Source: Gammaproteobacteria bacterium
Lineage (GTDB): Bacteria; Pseudomonadota; Gammaproteobacteria; Enterobacterales; Psychrobiaceae
Length of the DNA stretch: 64,000 nt
Assembly: GCA_013214945.1 (NCBI GenBank)
Contig: JABSRT010000023.1
Coordinates: forward strand, 30,550 to 94,549
Reading direction: 5' to 3'
Every line of letters starts with the position of its first letter. The first letter of the stretch is position 1. The notes beneath the pieces were generated by a model that worked only from the letters and a program-made list of their open reading frames with translations, did not search any database and was not told the DNA's origin. A program made the position numbers and the translations under genes. This document shows positions 11,883 through 21,693 of the stretch, one piece after another.

Positions 11883-12455
11883 TTACTTTTCAGCACGTCC
11901 CATAAACTTCTTATCCGTGGTATTCACTTTTACTTTTTCACCGGTAGAAATGTATTCTGGTACTTGAATAACTAAACCCGATGACAAAGTGGCTGGCTTA
12001 GTACGAGCACTAGCCGATGCACCTTTAATTGAAGGATCTGTTTCGGTGATCACTAATTCAACACTTGAAGGTAATACCAAGCCGACTGCAGCGCCATCAA
12101 CTAAAACAACTTGCACGCCTTCGGTATTTTCATCAATAAATAGCACTTCATCGACGATGCTTTCTTTATTAAGGTTATACGGCGTATAGTCTTCGTTGTC
12201 CATAAAGACAAACTCGTCACCATCAAGGTACGACAACATTACATCACGACGCACTAAGTCGGCTAGGGTTAGCATATCGCTGTCTTTGAACGTTTCATCG
12301 ACTTTTAAGCCAGATACTACATCGTACATCCGCATACGGTATAAACTACCGCCGGCACGTCCCTGAGGCACAGAACGTTCAATATCACGGACTACATAAA
12401 CGCCATTATTGTATTCGATAGCGGTATTTTTCTTTATATCACTTGCCTTTGGCAT
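11883..12455 (-). CDS. yeiP: Elongation factor P-like protein YeiP
   Basis: Paralogue of translation elongation factor P, 190 aa like E. coli YeiP, with the KOW/EF-P N-domain and two OB domains. The loop that in EF-P carries the modified lysine reads [12 protein letters not shown], so arginine occupies the tip region, as is usual in YeiP/EfpL rather than canonical EF-P. The C-terminal OB domain ends with [19 protein letters not shown], the EF-P signature region. An open frame extends upstream, but ATG 12455 has AAGGA and matches the family start ([10 protein letters not shown]). Confidence 0.94.
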   Translation of the reverse strand: MPKASDIKKNTAIEYNNGVYVVRDIERSVPQGRAGGSLYRMRMYDVVSGLKVDETFKDSDMLTLADLVRRDVMLSYLDGDEFVFMDNEDYTPYNLNKESIVDEVLFIDENTEGVQVVLVDGAAVGLVLPSSVELVITETDPSIKGASASARTKPATLSSGLVIQVPEYISTGEKVKVNTTDKKFMGRAEK

Positions 12456-12633
12456 GAAATTTTTCCTTATTAATAAAAGCTGGCACAAATTATAAGGCAT
12501 TCGCACTGCTGTTGTCACAATATTGAGATAAAGATAATTTTTGTCGATTATTTGGGGCTAATTAAGCGCGAGGTCGATGGTGAATGCTGGTGAGAATGGA
12601 ACGAGGATAATTATGACTTGGTGGATTGAGACA

Positions 12634-12670
12634 TTGATTTCGTCAAGCGGTTAATGCTTGACGAAATCAA
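12634..12670. repeat. 15-bp perfect inverted repeat between DUF416 gene and yeiP
   Basis: Arms 12634-12648 and 12656-12670 are exact reverse complements (starting TTGATTTCGTCAAGC) with a 7-nt loop. It lies 30 bp after the DUF416 stop and about 180 bp before yeiP. It is probably the terminator for the barA-DUF416 transcript, though a T-tract is lacking. A 13-codon open frame with a reasonable ribosome site (12613-12654, plus) overlaps its 5' arm; I treat that as chance. Confidence 0.6.
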
Positions 12671-12699
12671 AATTGAATCAACGTTGCAACGTTATTTTA

Positions 12700-13281
12700 T
12701 TAACGCTCTATCCCAATATTGCTAACGCCAAAGTCGTTAAACTCTTTTCTTAATTCTTTAAGAAACGGCGTGGTAGCATTACCTTGCTGTTCGATTCTTT
12801 CAAGTAAATATTGCTGTAACGCTTTTTCTTCGACCATCATTTCATGATCAAAAGTATCTTCATCGGTTAAGTCACCTTCAACGGCGGTAATATAACTGGC
12901 GACAGTCGAACTTGATAGTTTACTAATATTAATTAAATCATCATCTATTTGCTGCTCAAGTGCCACTAATAAGGTATTAACAGCCATCGCTGTATCAATG
13001 GCAGGGATCACCCCAAAACAATCAAAGTCACGCTGCTCAGGAATTTGTTCAGCCAACTTTTCTAACTGTACTTCAATGTTAAACTTTACCCGTTGTTTGG
13101 CTATTTTTTGCCAAATGATATCAACAATGACATTAAGTACTTTGGGCTCGCCAAATTCAGTCGCTTGACTAAATAATTGATAGTTTGGCAGCATCCGTTC
13201 GGTCAGCACAGTAGCAAAAGTCATCTTTTGCTCGAAACTTAATTGTTTAATTCTGGTAAAAAAACCTGGTTGTTTAGTCAT
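12700..13281 (-). CDS. DUF416 family protein (YjaG-like)
   Basis: 193 aa from ATG 13281, soluble and helical, without a signal peptide. It resembles the DUF416/YjaG family: [22 protein letters not shown] near residues 15-36, then REFNDF near the C-terminus. Biochemical function is unknown. The ATG lies inside the last codons of barA (ATGACTAA, with the barA TAA at 13276-13274), so the two genes overlap by 8 bp and are very likely translationally coupled. This pairing with a global sensor kinase is worth noting but may only be positional. Confidence 0.85.
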   Translation of the reverse strand: MTKQPGFFTRIKQLSFEQKMTFATVLTERMLPNYQLFSQATEFGEPKVLNVIVDIIWQKIAKQRVKFNIEVQLEKLAEQIPEQRDFDCFGVIPAIDTAMAVNTLLVALEQQIDDDLINISKLSSSTVASYITAVEGDLTDEDTFDHEMMVEEKALQQYLLERIEQQGNATTPFLKELRKEFNDFGVSNIGIER

Positions 13282-16066
13282 TAATACTGTCACTTGTTTG
13301 ATTGAGTAAGTTAGTGCCAACAGTGGCAACTAGCTGTAATTCATCTAATATTTCTAACAACTCTGGCTCAATGTTACCGATGTCAGTATGCCTTTTTAAT
13401 GCGGTTTCAATCGAGTGAGCAAGAGTTTTTAATTGTGGAACGCCAGTGTAGCAGCATGCGCCATGTAGTTTATGAATAATTTTTAATAAATTATCGACTT
13501 CGAGCGTTCGCATAGCCTCTTCAATGTTGACGATATTTTGCGGGATACTGTCGATCAGCATTTGCAGCATATCTCGCGCTAAATCTTCTTTGCCCATCGC
13601 TTGTTCTAACGACTCTTGCCAATTGATGTGTTCATTGTCGTTATGAGCTAGCTGGTTGATATTACCTGCGCCGAAAATCTGACTGTGGTATTGGCGGCTT
13701 GGTTGATTGGACTTGATCCAGCGTTCTAATAACTTCATTAGAGTATCTTCGCGCAACGGTTTGGTTAAAAAGTCATCCATCCCTTTATTCGACCAAGCTT
13801 GTTTCTCTTCGTCTAACGCGTGAGCGGTGGTCGCAATAATAGGGACCAGCTGATTTATGCCGTGCTTGCGGATTATCGCGGTCGCTTGCAGACCATCAAG
13901 CACTGGCATTTGAATGTCCATGAAAATAATATCAAATTTGGTATGGCGACAAGCTTCAACGGCTTCCTCACCGTCAACAGCTTGCACGATATTGCCAACT
14001 TTATCCGCGAGCATCGTGCTGATGAGCTTAAGGTTGGCTTCGTTATCGTCAACCACTAACGCTCGCTGGTTAGGATAAATAATTTTGGTCGGCTGTTGGG
14101 TGTAAACCACCGGGACCGTAATGGCATAAAGCTGTTCAATGCTGTGATAAAGTCGCTTACAGCTCATCGGGCTGATATGACATTCGTCGGCACCAAGCGC
14201 AATAATATTTTGATGGAGGATCAAATCATTACTATCAATTAACACAATGACTTGGCTGGTTGACTTGGTTGATTCAACAATCGCCCTTAGCGGGGCTAAA
14301 TCTTGGTAAGGGCCTGGGCAACTGATAATAGAACAATCGTACTCAACTGAGTGTGAGGCGGCTTGCCAAGCGCCTAAATCATCGAAACTATCAACATCAA
14401 TCTTCCAATGTTCCAATTGATTTTTAATAATTTCACTTTGTTCTGGCTCAGCAAAAAACAACTGGACTTTTTTAGTGATGGTGGCATCAACATAAAACGC
14501 TGTTTTTGAATTACTTTGTTCTAACGAGATATGAAATGAAAACTGGGACCCGATGCCGGGCTCGCTCGCGCAAGAAATTTCACCCTGCATTTCTTCGATT
14601 AAGCGTTTGGTGATGACTAAGCCTAAACCACTGCCACCGTAGTTACGGCTAATGCTGCTGTCTGCTTGGGCAAAGGCATTAAATAATTTCGGTAACTGTT
14701 CACGATGAATGCCAATGCCGGTGTCAATGACATCAAAAAACAATTGGTAATTATGACCGGCTAATTGCTTGGCGCTAACGTTTAATCTGACCTTGCCTTT
14801 TTTGGTGAATTTAATCGCGTTACCAATTAAATTGGTTAAAATTTGTTGAAAGCGTTGTTGATCACCCAGTAAATTGTCGATGGTGTCGGGTTTGATCTCA
14901 ACGATAAGATCAATATTTTTTTCATGGGCCGTGGTGGCAAGAATATCGACCACATCATCGACCGCATCACGCAAGTTAAAGCTCACACTGTCGAGTCGAA
15001 ATTTACCGGCTTCTAGCTTCGAAAAATCAAGAATATCTTTAATTATATTAAATAAACCTTGCGCTGATTTTTCGATGGTTTGCAAGTAATCGATCTGATT
15101 GGGCTGTAATCGAGTTTTTAATAACTGTTGAGTGAGGCCGATCACGCCATTAAGCGGGGTCCGCAGTTCATGGGACATGTTAGCCAAAAATTCAGATTTA
15201 ACGCGATTGGCCTCATAGGCTTTCTTTTTTGCAATATCGAGTTCGATATTTTTAATTTCGATTTGCTCCATTGTTTCGCGCAAATCACTGGTGGCGGTAT
15301 CAATGTTCAGTTGCATTTGATCTTGATATTCTTTTAGCGAACTGGCCATCGCATTAATACCGCGCTTTAATATTTCTAACTCGCCAATCAAACTGCCTTG
15401 TAACCGAGTATCGAGCTTGCCTTCTCGAATTTTTGCGACCGCGCGCACCATTTCTGAAATAGGGCGGGTAACGTTGTTGACCAACCGAAAGGAGAAAAAT
15501 AAATTAAGCTGTATACCCAACAAAATAATAATGAAGGTAGTGACCGCAACGCGATGTTGTTGCAATAGCGTATTATGGCTATTAAGTTGCAACATCATGT
15601 AACCGACGGTTATTTCTTGGGTTAAGTTACCATATGAGTTGGTGATTTCAAGCGTGATTGGGCTAATGATTTCGACATAATCATCGGTTGAGGTAATGGT
15701 CAGTTTAGTGGGTAATTTACTGACGCCAAGACTTTTTCCTGCCATAATTCGATGATAGTTACTGGTGACATAAAGCTGATTATATTCATTAAATACCGCG
15801 ATTGAATTAATCAAGGGTGAGTGACTTCGGTGCATGGTATCAACTAAGTCTTTTAACTCTTCACGTTTGTCATTTTTCAGATTTTGCGCAGCCGTAATGA
15901 CAAGGGGCCGAATGATATTGACCCCTTGTTGCTCTAACGTCGTTTCCAGATCGTTAAATAAACTGAAGGTAAAAAAGCCGCCGAGCATCAGGCTGACTAA
16001 AATACTCGGGGCTAATGTTAAAATTAAGACCCAGGAACGAAGACTATAATTGGCTGAACTGTTCAT
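13274..16066 (-). CDS. barA: Hybrid sensor histidine kinase BarA
   Basis: Tripartite inner-membrane sensor kinase that phosphorylates the response regulator UvrY/GacA and so controls CsrA-sequestering small RNAs. 930 aa in canonical order: TM1 (about 11-36), periplasmic sensor, TM2 (about 172-192), HAMP (about 193-250), coiled coil, HisKA with the phospho-His in [10 protein letters not shown] at residue 299, HATPase ([22 protein letters not shown]), a degenerate receiver-like segment, a true receiver with [11 protein letters not shown], and a C-terminal HPt with [12 protein letters not shown]. It is divergent from rlmD, as in E. coli. Its response-regulator partner is not in this window. Confidence 0.95.
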   Translation of the reverse strand: MNSSANYSLRSWVLILTLAPSILVSLMLGGFFTFSLFNDLETTLEQQGVNIIRPLVITAAQNLKNDKREELKDLVDTMHRSHSPLINSIAVFNEYNQLYVTSNYHRIMAGKSLGVSKLPTKLTITSTDDYVEIISPITLEITNSYGNLTQEITVGYMMLQLNSHNTLLQQHRVAVTTFIIILLGIQLNLFFSFRLVNNVTRPISEMVRAVAKIREGKLDTRLQGSLIGELEILKRGINAMASSLKEYQDQMQLNIDTATSDLRETMEQIEIKNIELDIAKKKAYEANRVKSEFLANMSHELRTPLNGVIGLTQQLLKTRLQPNQIDYLQTIEKSAQGLFNIIKDILDFSKLEAGKFRLDSVSFNLRDAVDDVVDILATTAHEKNIDLIVEIKPDTIDNLLGDQQRFQQILTNLIGNAIKFTKKGKVRLNVSAKQLAGHNYQLFFDVIDTGIGIHREQLPKLFNAFAQADSSISRNYGGSGLGLVITKRLIEEMQGEISCASEPGIGSQFSFHISLEQSNSKTAFYVDATITKKVQLFFAEPEQSEIIKNQLEHWKIDVDSFDDLGAWQAASHSVEYDCSIISCPGPYQDLAPLRAIVESTKSTSQVIVLIDSNDLILHQNIIALGADECHISPMSCKRLYHSIEQLYAITVPVVYTQQPTKIIYPNQRALVVDDNEANLKLISTMLADKVGNIVQAVDGEEAVEACRHTKFDIIFMDIQMPVLDGLQATAIIRKHGINQLVPIIATTAHALDEEKQAWSNKGMDDFLTKPLREDTLMKLLERWIKSNQPSRQYHSQIFGAGNINQLAHNDNEHINWQESLEQAMGKEDLARDMLQMLIDSIPQNIVNIEEAMRTLEVDNLLKIIHKLHGACCYTGVPQLKTLAHSIETALKRHTDIGNIEPELLEILDELQLVATVGTNLLNQTSDSIND

Positions 16067-16216
16067 TTGTGGGAAAATAACCTTATCTAGAGTAAATCCG
16101 TGCCGCGTTGTCGACTTTATGACTCAATCGGCTTGAGTTTCTATATCCATATCATAGCAAATAGACCAAAGTTTGTAATGAATAATGATGTTAACTAATT
16201 AAGCAGTATCAATAAT

Positions 16217-17551
16217 ATGGCAAATTTTTACATAGCAAAGAAAAAAATTAAGAAAACCGGTAAACAGCAAACTCTGATGATTGACAAGCTCGATCAGAAA
16301 TTTCAGGGTTTGGGTTATATCGACAATAAAGTTGTTTTTGTCGCAGGCGCCTTACCCGGCGAAAAAATCACGATGCAAATAACCCGTGATCAAAAAAAAT
16401 ATGCCACCGGACAGCTGATTGAAGTACTTGAACCTGCCGCTCAACGTATTGAGCCTAGCTGTGAGCATTTTTCACTGTGCGGTGGTTGCCAGACTCAATA
16501 TGTCGATGATAGCTATCAGGTTAAACTAAAACAGCAAGGGTTAGAGAACCGAATGCGACATGTGGCACCGCAAGCGTTATGGTCGCCAGCCATTGAGTCA
16601 CCTGCGTGGCACTATCGCCGCCGCGCACGAGTTGGGGTTCATGTGGTCCGCGGTCAGCTAACGTTGGGCTTTAGACGTCAGGGCAGTAACGATTTAATTA
16701 AGATTAAGCAGTGCTTGGTGTTAACTGCGCCTTTTGACCAGTTATTTCAGCCGTTAGAGACGTTAGTACAATCTTTAAGTATTACCGATCAAATTGGCCA
16801 TTTAGAATTTCTTGCAGTAGACAGTGGTAATTATGTGGTGATTCGATTATTAACCACGTTGAAGCTCGCTGATCAGCAGTTGTTAGCCGATTTTTCCAAA
16901 GCCCACCAACTGACGTTTTTAATTGCCGATAATGACAATCAAATAACCAACCTTGATGGCGCGGTGCCTCAGTCGTTATCTTATAAGATGGCGGGTGATA
17001 CCATTGCGTTTAATGCGGCAGACTTTATTCAAGTTAATGCCAGTGTTAACCAACAGATGGTGGCACAGGCTGTTGATTGGTTAGCGCTTAAGCCAACCGA
17101 TAAAGTGTTAGATTTGTTTTGCGGGGTTGGAAATTTCAGCTTAAGCATTGCGGCCAAAGCGCAAATGGTGGTTGGTGTCGAGGGTGTTAATGCGATGGTT
17201 GAGCAGGCTAAAGTTAATGCCGAGGCTGCTAACTTAGATAATGTCACTTTTCATCATAGTGACCTGTCTGAACCACTGGCTGAGCAGGCATGGTACAGCA
17301 GAAAATTGGGTGAACAGGTTGATAAAATCTTACTTGATCCGGCGCGTGATGGTGCGATGGCGATTGTTGAGCAATTATCTAAGCTAAAACCTGAAATTAT
17401 CGTTTATGTTTCTTGTGAGCCTTCGTCACTAGAACGTGATAGCTTGATCATCATCAAGCATGGATATATATTGGAGAAAATCTGTGTTATGGATATGTTT
17501 CCGCAGACAACTCATTTAGAATCAATGGCGTTGTTTCGAAAAGTTAAGTAG
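16217..17551 (+). CDS. rlmD: 23S rRNA (uracil-1939-C5)-methyltransferase RlmD
   Basis: SAM-dependent, iron-sulfur-containing methyltransferase (RumA) for 23S rRNA U1939. 444 aa. An N-terminal TRAM domain is followed by the 4Fe-4S cysteines (CEHFSLCGGC near residues 82-91, with a further Cys near 170), the SAM-binding LDLFCGVGNFS near 300, and the catalytic motif YVSCEPSSLERD near 396. relA starts 18 nt downstream, giving the conserved rlmD-relA pair, divergent from barA. Confidence 0.96.
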   Translation: MANFYIAKKKIKKTGKQQTLMIDKLDQKFQGLGYIDNKVVFVAGALPGEKITMQITRDQKKYATGQLIEVLEPAAQRIEPSCEHFSLCGGCQTQYVDDSYQVKLKQQGLENRMRHVAPQALWSPAIESPAWHYRRRARVGVHVVRGQLTLGFRRQGSNDLIKIKQCLVLTAPFDQLFQPLETLVQSLSITDQIGHLEFLAVDSGNYVVIRLLTTLKLADQQLLADFSKAHQLTFLIADNDNQITNLDGAVPQSLSYKMAGDTIAFNAADFIQVNASVNQQMVAQAVDWLALKPTDKVLDLFCGVGNFSLSIAAKAQMVVGVEGVNAMVEQAKVNAEAANLDNVTFHHSDLSEPLAEQAWYSRKLGEQVDKILLDPARDGAMAIVEQLSKLKPEIIVYVSCEPSSLERDSLIIIKHGYILEKICVMDMFPQTTHLESMALFRKVK

Positions 17552-17569
17552 ACATAGCAAGGAATAGTA

Positions 17570-19750
17570 ATGGTTGCAATTCGTGAAGGCCACCTAGCCG
17601 GGGTATTTGATCTTGAGGTTTGGGTAACAAAATTTGGGCTTGAAAAAAATCAAGTTGAGCTTTTTAAGACGCTTTATTTAAAATTGTTTCAGCTGGCTGG
17701 TGAGTCATCAGAGCTGAAACAAGTGTTAGATAAATCGCGTGAAATGGCCGAAATTTTGCAATCCATGCACATGGATTTGGACGCATTACAGGCGTCATTA
17801 CTATATCCTTGGCACGAACAAAAGCTACTTGATGACGAGCAAATCGTAAATTTAACCAATAATCGAGTTAAGGTGTTGGTGACCAATGTTTATGAAATGG
17901 CTGCGATTAAAACACTGCATGGCAAAGGCCGAAATTTATCAGGCGTTCAAGTCGATAACCTGCGCCGGATGTTAATGGCGATGGTCGCCGACGTCCGGGC
18001 GGTGGTGATAAAGCTTGCCGAACGCGTCGCGTATTTACGTGATATTAAAAACGCCGACGAAGAAGTGCGGGTATTAGCCGCGCGGGAAATTTCGGATGTT
18101 TATGCCCCCCTTGCTAATCGGCTCGGCATTGGCCAGCTAAAGTGGGAACTTGAAGATATTTCTTTCCGCTATCTTCACCCTAAAATCTATAAAAAAGTTG
18201 CCAGTTTACTTGATCAAAAACGCCTTGAAAGAGAATCTTACATCGCGAGCTTTGTCAGTAATTTGTCCAATGAATTAGACGGATTATCGATTAAGGCGCA
18301 AGTTTACGGTCGACCAAAGCATATTTATTCAATCTGGAAAAAGATGGATAAAAAAGGACTCGCTTTTGATGAGTTGTTTGACGTGCGGGCGATTCGCGTG
18401 GTGGTTGATAAGCTCCATGATTGTTACTCGGCGTTAGGCACTATTCATACTCTATGGCATCACGTGCCGAGTGAATTCGACGATTACGTGGCTAACCCTA
18501 AGAGCAATGGTTACCAATCAATCCATACTATTGTGGTTGGGCCGGAAGGGCGCACCGTCGAAATTCAAATCCGTACCGAGAAAATGCACAATGATGCCGA
18601 GATGGGGGTTGCTGCGCACTGGCGTTATAAAGAAGGGGTAGGGGCGACTAAGGCCAGCAGTTTTGATGGCAAAATTGAATGGTTGCGTAAAATTTTGGCG
18701 TGGCAAGATGACGTTAAAGACAACAGTAACTTGGCCGATGATATTCGCTCTCAAGTGTTTGACGACCGAATTTATGTTTATACCCCAAGCGGTGAAGTAA
18801 TTGATTTACCCAATGGCAGTACCCCATTAGATTTTGCCTATTATATCCATTCTCAGGTGGGGCATCGTTGCATTGGGGCCAAAATCAATGGCCGCATTGT
18901 TCCCTTTACTTACAAGCTAGAAACGGGTGAGCAGGTTGAAATTTTAACCAGCAAAGAGCCTAACCCGAAACGAGATTGGTTAAACCCTCGCTTGGCTTAT
19001 GTTTTTTCGGCGCGTTCACGGGCGAAAATTCAGCACTTTTTTAAGTTGCAAGACAAGGAAAAAAATCATGCAGCAGGCGTCGAATTATTAGACGTTGAAT
19101 TAGCGCGAGTAAATTTAAAGTTGAGTGATTGCCAACGGGCGCTTAAGAAATACAATGTCAGTCAGCTTGATGATTTAGTGGCGGCCGTTGGTTGTGGTGA
19201 TATCAAAATTAATCAATTGATTAACTACTTGCAACAACAATTACAGCCAGCACCGGCGCCAGAGCCCTTGCAGTTCAAAAAAGCAACGACTCAAACGGCT
19301 AATCGAAGTGAAGTTGTGGTTGAAGGCGTCGGTAATTTATTGACCCATATTGCTAAATGCTGCCAACCAATCCCAGGGGATTTAATTGACGGTTTTATTT
19401 CTCAGGGTAAAGGAATTTCGGTGCACCGCAGTGATTGTGAGCAATTAAAAGAATTATTGCATCGTCATCCTGAGCGCAGTGTTGAGGTGAATTGGGGCGG
19501 GCAGTCAACGGCGGGTTATTCACTGGACGTGATAATCTTTGCCAATGATCGTAATGGCTTAGTCCGAGATATTACCGCAGTCATTGCCAATGAAAAAGTC
19601 AGTTTGTTAGGCATGAACACTCATACTAATCAGCAAACTCAGGTCGCAACTATTGAGTTAACGCTTGAGGTGGCTGGGCAAGAGATATTAAGCCGAACCA
19701 TCACTAAGTTGACCAGTGTTGATGAAGTCTTTGAGGTTAAACGACGTTAA
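17570..19750 (+). CDS. relA: GTP pyrophosphokinase RelA
   Basis: Ribosome-associated synthetase that makes (p)ppGpp when uncharged tRNA is bound (stringent response). 726 aa. Order: pseudo-hydrolase HD region that lacks the HD catalytic pair (NNRVKVLVTNVYEMAAI), synthetase domain with YGRPKHIYSIWKKM and the FDELFDVRAIRVVV strand, EIQIRTEKMH, TGS domain (IYVYTPSGEVIDLPNGSTPLDFAY), the conserved-cysteine region (HIAKCCQPIPGD) and a C-terminal ACT/RRM. The absent HD motif says monofunctional RelA, so a separate SpoT is expected elsewhere. In E. coli mazEF-mazG follow; here they do not. Confidence 0.97.
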   Translation: MVAIREGHLAGVFDLEVWVTKFGLEKNQVELFKTLYLKLFQLAGESSELKQVLDKSREMAEILQSMHMDLDALQASLLYPWHEQKLLDDEQIVNLTNNRVKVLVTNVYEMAAIKTLHGKGRNLSGVQVDNLRRMLMAMVADVRAVVIKLAERVAYLRDIKNADEEVRVLAAREISDVYAPLANRLGIGQLKWELEDISFRYLHPKIYKKVASLLDQKRLERESYIASFVSNLSNELDGLSIKAQVYGRPKHIYSIWKKMDKKGLAFDELFDVRAIRVVVDKLHDCYSALGTIHTLWHHVPSEFDDYVANPKSNGYQSIHTIVVGPEGRTVEIQIRTEKMHNDAEMGVAAHWRYKEGVGATKASSFDGKIEWLRKILAWQDDVKDNSNLADDIRSQVFDDRIYVYTPSGEVIDLPNGSTPLDFAYYIHSQVGHRCIGAKINGRIVPFTYKLETGEQVEILTSKEPNPKRDWLNPRLAYVFSARSRAKIQHFFKLQDKEKNHAAGVELLDVELARVNLKLSDCQRALKKYNVSQLDDLVAAVGCGDIKINQLINYLQQQLQPAPAPEPLQFKKATTQTANRSEVVVEGVGNLLTHIAKCCQPIPGDLIDGFISQGKGISVHRSDCEQLKELLHRHPERSVEVNWGGQSTAGYSLDVIIFANDRNGLVRDITAVIANEKVSLLGMNTHTNQQTQVATIELTLEVAGQEILSRTITKLTSVDEVFEVKRR

Positions 19751-19774
19751 TTTAGCGTGGTAGGCACAGACATT

Positions 19775-19813
19775 AGATTGTTGTTTAGTTTGATTTAAAC
19801 TAAACAACAATCT
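19775..19813. terminator. 17-bp hairpin between relA and the SEC-C gene
   Basis: A perfect 17-bp AT-rich stem (arms 19775-19791 and 19797-19813) with a 5-nt loop lies between the two converging genes. There is no long T-tract, but its position and symmetry suit a bidirectional terminator. Confidence 0.65.
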
Positions 19814-19849
19814 CATTTAAGGCTGTTGCTAGATTGGTTGTTCGTTAAG

Positions 19850-20182
19850 TTAACTACAGCACTTTTTATATTTTTTGCCGCTGCCACAGCTACATGGATC
19901 ATTACGCTGGGGTGTTTTCTCAAAGCGGGTGGTTTGAGGTTTGTTTAATAGCGCGTCTAATTCAATGATATTTTCTGGGCTGTCGGCATCAATCGTGATA
20001 TTAGCCACTAAGTTATTCTCAGTAAGTCGGGCTTCAACTTCAGTTTGGCGTTGCTCGCTAGCGACGACCAACGTTAATGGCGACTCTTCTGTACCAAGTT
20101 TGATATCACGTTTGGTGTTATAACCAGACTTGACGTGATTCTCTCTAATTTCGATCCGTCCTTTATAATACAAGTTATGCAT
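19850..20182 (-). CDS. SEC-C metal-binding motif protein (PBPRA1643-like)
   Basis: 110 aa from ATG 20182, preceded by GAGGAAAC. The N-terminal part (YYKGRIEIRENHVKSGY) and a middle DSPENIIELDALL resemble a small family known mainly from Vibrio, Photobacterium and Shewanella. The last 20 residues form a SEC-C zinc motif, NDPCSCGSGKKYKKCC, as at the C-terminus of SecA. The upstream open frame lacks homology and a ribosome site. The SEC-C motif suggests Zn2+ and possibly ribosome or protein contact, but the role is unknown. Confidence 0.85.
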   Translation of the reverse strand: MHNLYYKGRIEIRENHVKSGYNTKRDIKLGTEESPLTLVVASEQRQTEVEARLTENNLVANITIDADSPENIIELDALLNKPQTTRFEKTPQRNDPCSCGSGKKYKKCCS

Positions 20183-20384
20183 GTTGTTTCCTCGTTCAGT
20201 AAAGCGATACCCACACGACTTGTTAAATAATAAATGTTCAACGATTTTGGCAAGGTACGACAAATCGCGCATTATCACACGATTTAATCTGATATTCGAG
20301 GGACATTTATAGACATTGCCACGCCAAGCAACAAAATTGTCCAATTATGCACTATGCCACCCGATATCGGTCGCTCTGACAAGA

Positions 20385-21008
20385 CTAATGGCTTAATGCA
20401 TCATGTTTTCGTTCGCGCATTGCCTGATTAAGAATTTGCCACGCAGAGCTCAAAAACAGGGCGGCAAGAACAAATGCTACGGCCAAATCAGACCAAGCGG
20501 AACCGGTTACCCAAACCCCAGAAGCTGCAGCCAACACAATTAAATTGCCAATGGCATCATTACGGCTGCACAGCCATACTGAACGAACATTGGCATCGCC
20601 ATCTTTATATTTTCGCAATAAAAAGACACTAAGCAAGTTAGCTAGGCAAGCGGCGATGGCGACAGTGCCCATAGTTAGCGCATTGGGGGAGTTAGTATAA
20701 AAGATATGATAAACCGTTGAACCACTGACCCAGAGCGCCATCACAAGTAAGCTGATGCCTTTGGCCATGGCAGCATTGCTGCGGATAGTGAGCGATTTAC
20801 CGATGACCCATAAGCTTAAGCCATACGTTAAGCTGTCGGCTAAAAAGTCTAATGCATCGGCTTTTAATGCCTGTGATTGGGCGCCGATCCCGGCCGAAAT
20901 TTCAACCAAAAACATGATCGCATTAATGGCTATGACCCACCATAAAATACGTTTGTAGGCTGAACTCATGCCATCAAAATTTTTCTCGTGCCCACAGCAA
21001 GCTGCCAT
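20385..21008 (-). CDS. Short cation-diffusion-facilitator metal transporter
   Basis: 207-aa membrane protein with about six TM segments, CDF fold. Aligned by eye to YiiP, TM2 keeps both metal-site aspartates (LDFLAD) but in TM5 the usual HxxxD reads CSRND: cysteine replaces the metal-ligand histidine. The N-terminus (AACCGHEK) adds Cys-Cys-His. The cytoplasmic C-terminal domain of YiiP-type proteins is missing; the chain stops soon after TM6. Start ATG 21008 has AGGAGAG upstream. The gene is expressed from a MerR-type promoter next to a divergent ZntR/CadR-like regulator, so metal efflux is the likely job. Ligand chemistry hints at a thiophilic metal, which is inference. Confidence 0.88.
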   Translation of the reverse strand: MAACCGHEKNFDGMSSAYKRILWWVIAINAIMFLVEISAGIGAQSQALKADALDFLADSLTYGLSLWVIGKSLTIRSNAAMAKGISLLVMALWVSGSTVYHIFYTNSPNALTMGTVAIAACLANLLSVFLLRKYKDGDANVRSVWLCSRNDAIGNLIVLAAASGVWVTGSAWSDLAVAFVLAALFLSSAWQILNQAMRERKHDALSH

Positions 21009-21058
21009 AACTCTCTCCTGATTAAAATGCCAATTGGCAATCAATATTATTTGAGTTT

Positions 21059-21089
21059 ATGATAAAACCTCTAGTTACTAGAGGTTCAA
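21059..21089 (-). promoter_or_regulatory. MerR-type promoter/operator of the CDF gene
   Basis: On the minus strand -35 TTGAAC (21084-21089) and -10 TATCAT (21059-21064) are separated by 19 bp, the over-long spacer typical of MerR-activated promoters. A perfect 21-bp palindrome (21066-21086, AACCTCTAGT-T-ACTAGAGGTT) fills the spacer. The half-site closely resembles operators of the ZntR/CadR/PbrR group. Transcription would begin about 45 bp before the CDF start codon. Confidence 0.88.
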
Positions 21090-21120
21090 CTGTTATTTGG
21101 TTATTACTGGAGATTAATTT

Positions 21121-21519
21121 ATGGCGGTGTATTCGATAGGTCAGTTAGCTAAATTGACAAATTGCAAGGTACCAACAATTCGTTATTACGAGCAAATTGG
21201 CTTGTTAAGCCAGCCTGCTCGAACGTTAGGCAATCAACGCCGCTATAATGGCGAGCACCTGAGTCGGCTGCAGTTCATTCGCCATAGCAGGGCGCTTGGT
21301 TTTAATTTAGAGGAAATTAGTCAACTGATCCACTTACAAGGTTGTACTAAACACTCTCCCCATGACGCTCACGCAATAGCGACCAGTCACCTGTTAGATA
21401 TTCAGAAAAAAATACGTCAGTTACAAGCATTAGAACGTGAACTTGCGCAAGTGACCAATTGCTGTAACAAAAACACATCGTATCAGTGCAAGGTTTTAGA
21501 AGCCTTAAATGATTTCTAA
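21121..21519 (+). CDS. MerR-family metal-responsive regulator (ZntR/CadR/PbrR-like)
   Basis: 132 aa. The N-terminal winged HTH (YSIGQLAKLTNCKVPTIRYYE) is followed by the RRY/LxFI segment and a long dimerisation helix. Metal-ligand candidates are Cys in LQGCTKH near residue 79 and a C-terminal loop NCC...QC before VLEALNDF, which lines up with the ZntR ending CC...C-ILEAL. That makes it a divalent soft-metal sensor rather than CueR or SoxR. It is divergent from the CDF gene with the operator between them. Zn, Cd and Pb are all possible inducers. Confidence 0.9.
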   Translation: MAVYSIGQLAKLTNCKVPTIRYYEQIGLLSQPARTLGNQRRYNGEHLSRLQFIRHSRALGFNLEEISQLIHLQGCTKHSPHDAHAIATSHLLDIQKKIRQLQALERELAQVTNCCNKNTSYQCKVLEALNDF

Positions 21520-21639
21520 TGACTTGGTAATGCCACGTGCTGGTGAACACTTAATTAAAGGAATTAGTATTATAGCCAGATCTGTAACATTACAATTGGT
21601 GCTAGCTATTTAAATTACCAATAAAATACGGACATAAAA

Positions 21640-21669
21640 AAGCGGTCGTTGATATGTCAACGACCGCTT
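21640..21669 (-). terminator. Intrinsic terminator of the symporter operon
   Basis: 13-bp perfect stem (AAGCGGTCGTTGA with its complement) and 4-nt loop; on the minus strand it runs into TTTTTT. It lies 25 bp beyond the symporter stop. Confidence 0.92.
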
Positions 21670-21693
21670 GGCTAAATAAATTGTTACAGTTGT

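Noticed and set aside
12613..12654. Trp leader peptide (two adjacent Trp codons before a hairpin)
   Set aside because: No tryptophan genes downstream; the frame points into the 3' end of a convergent gene.
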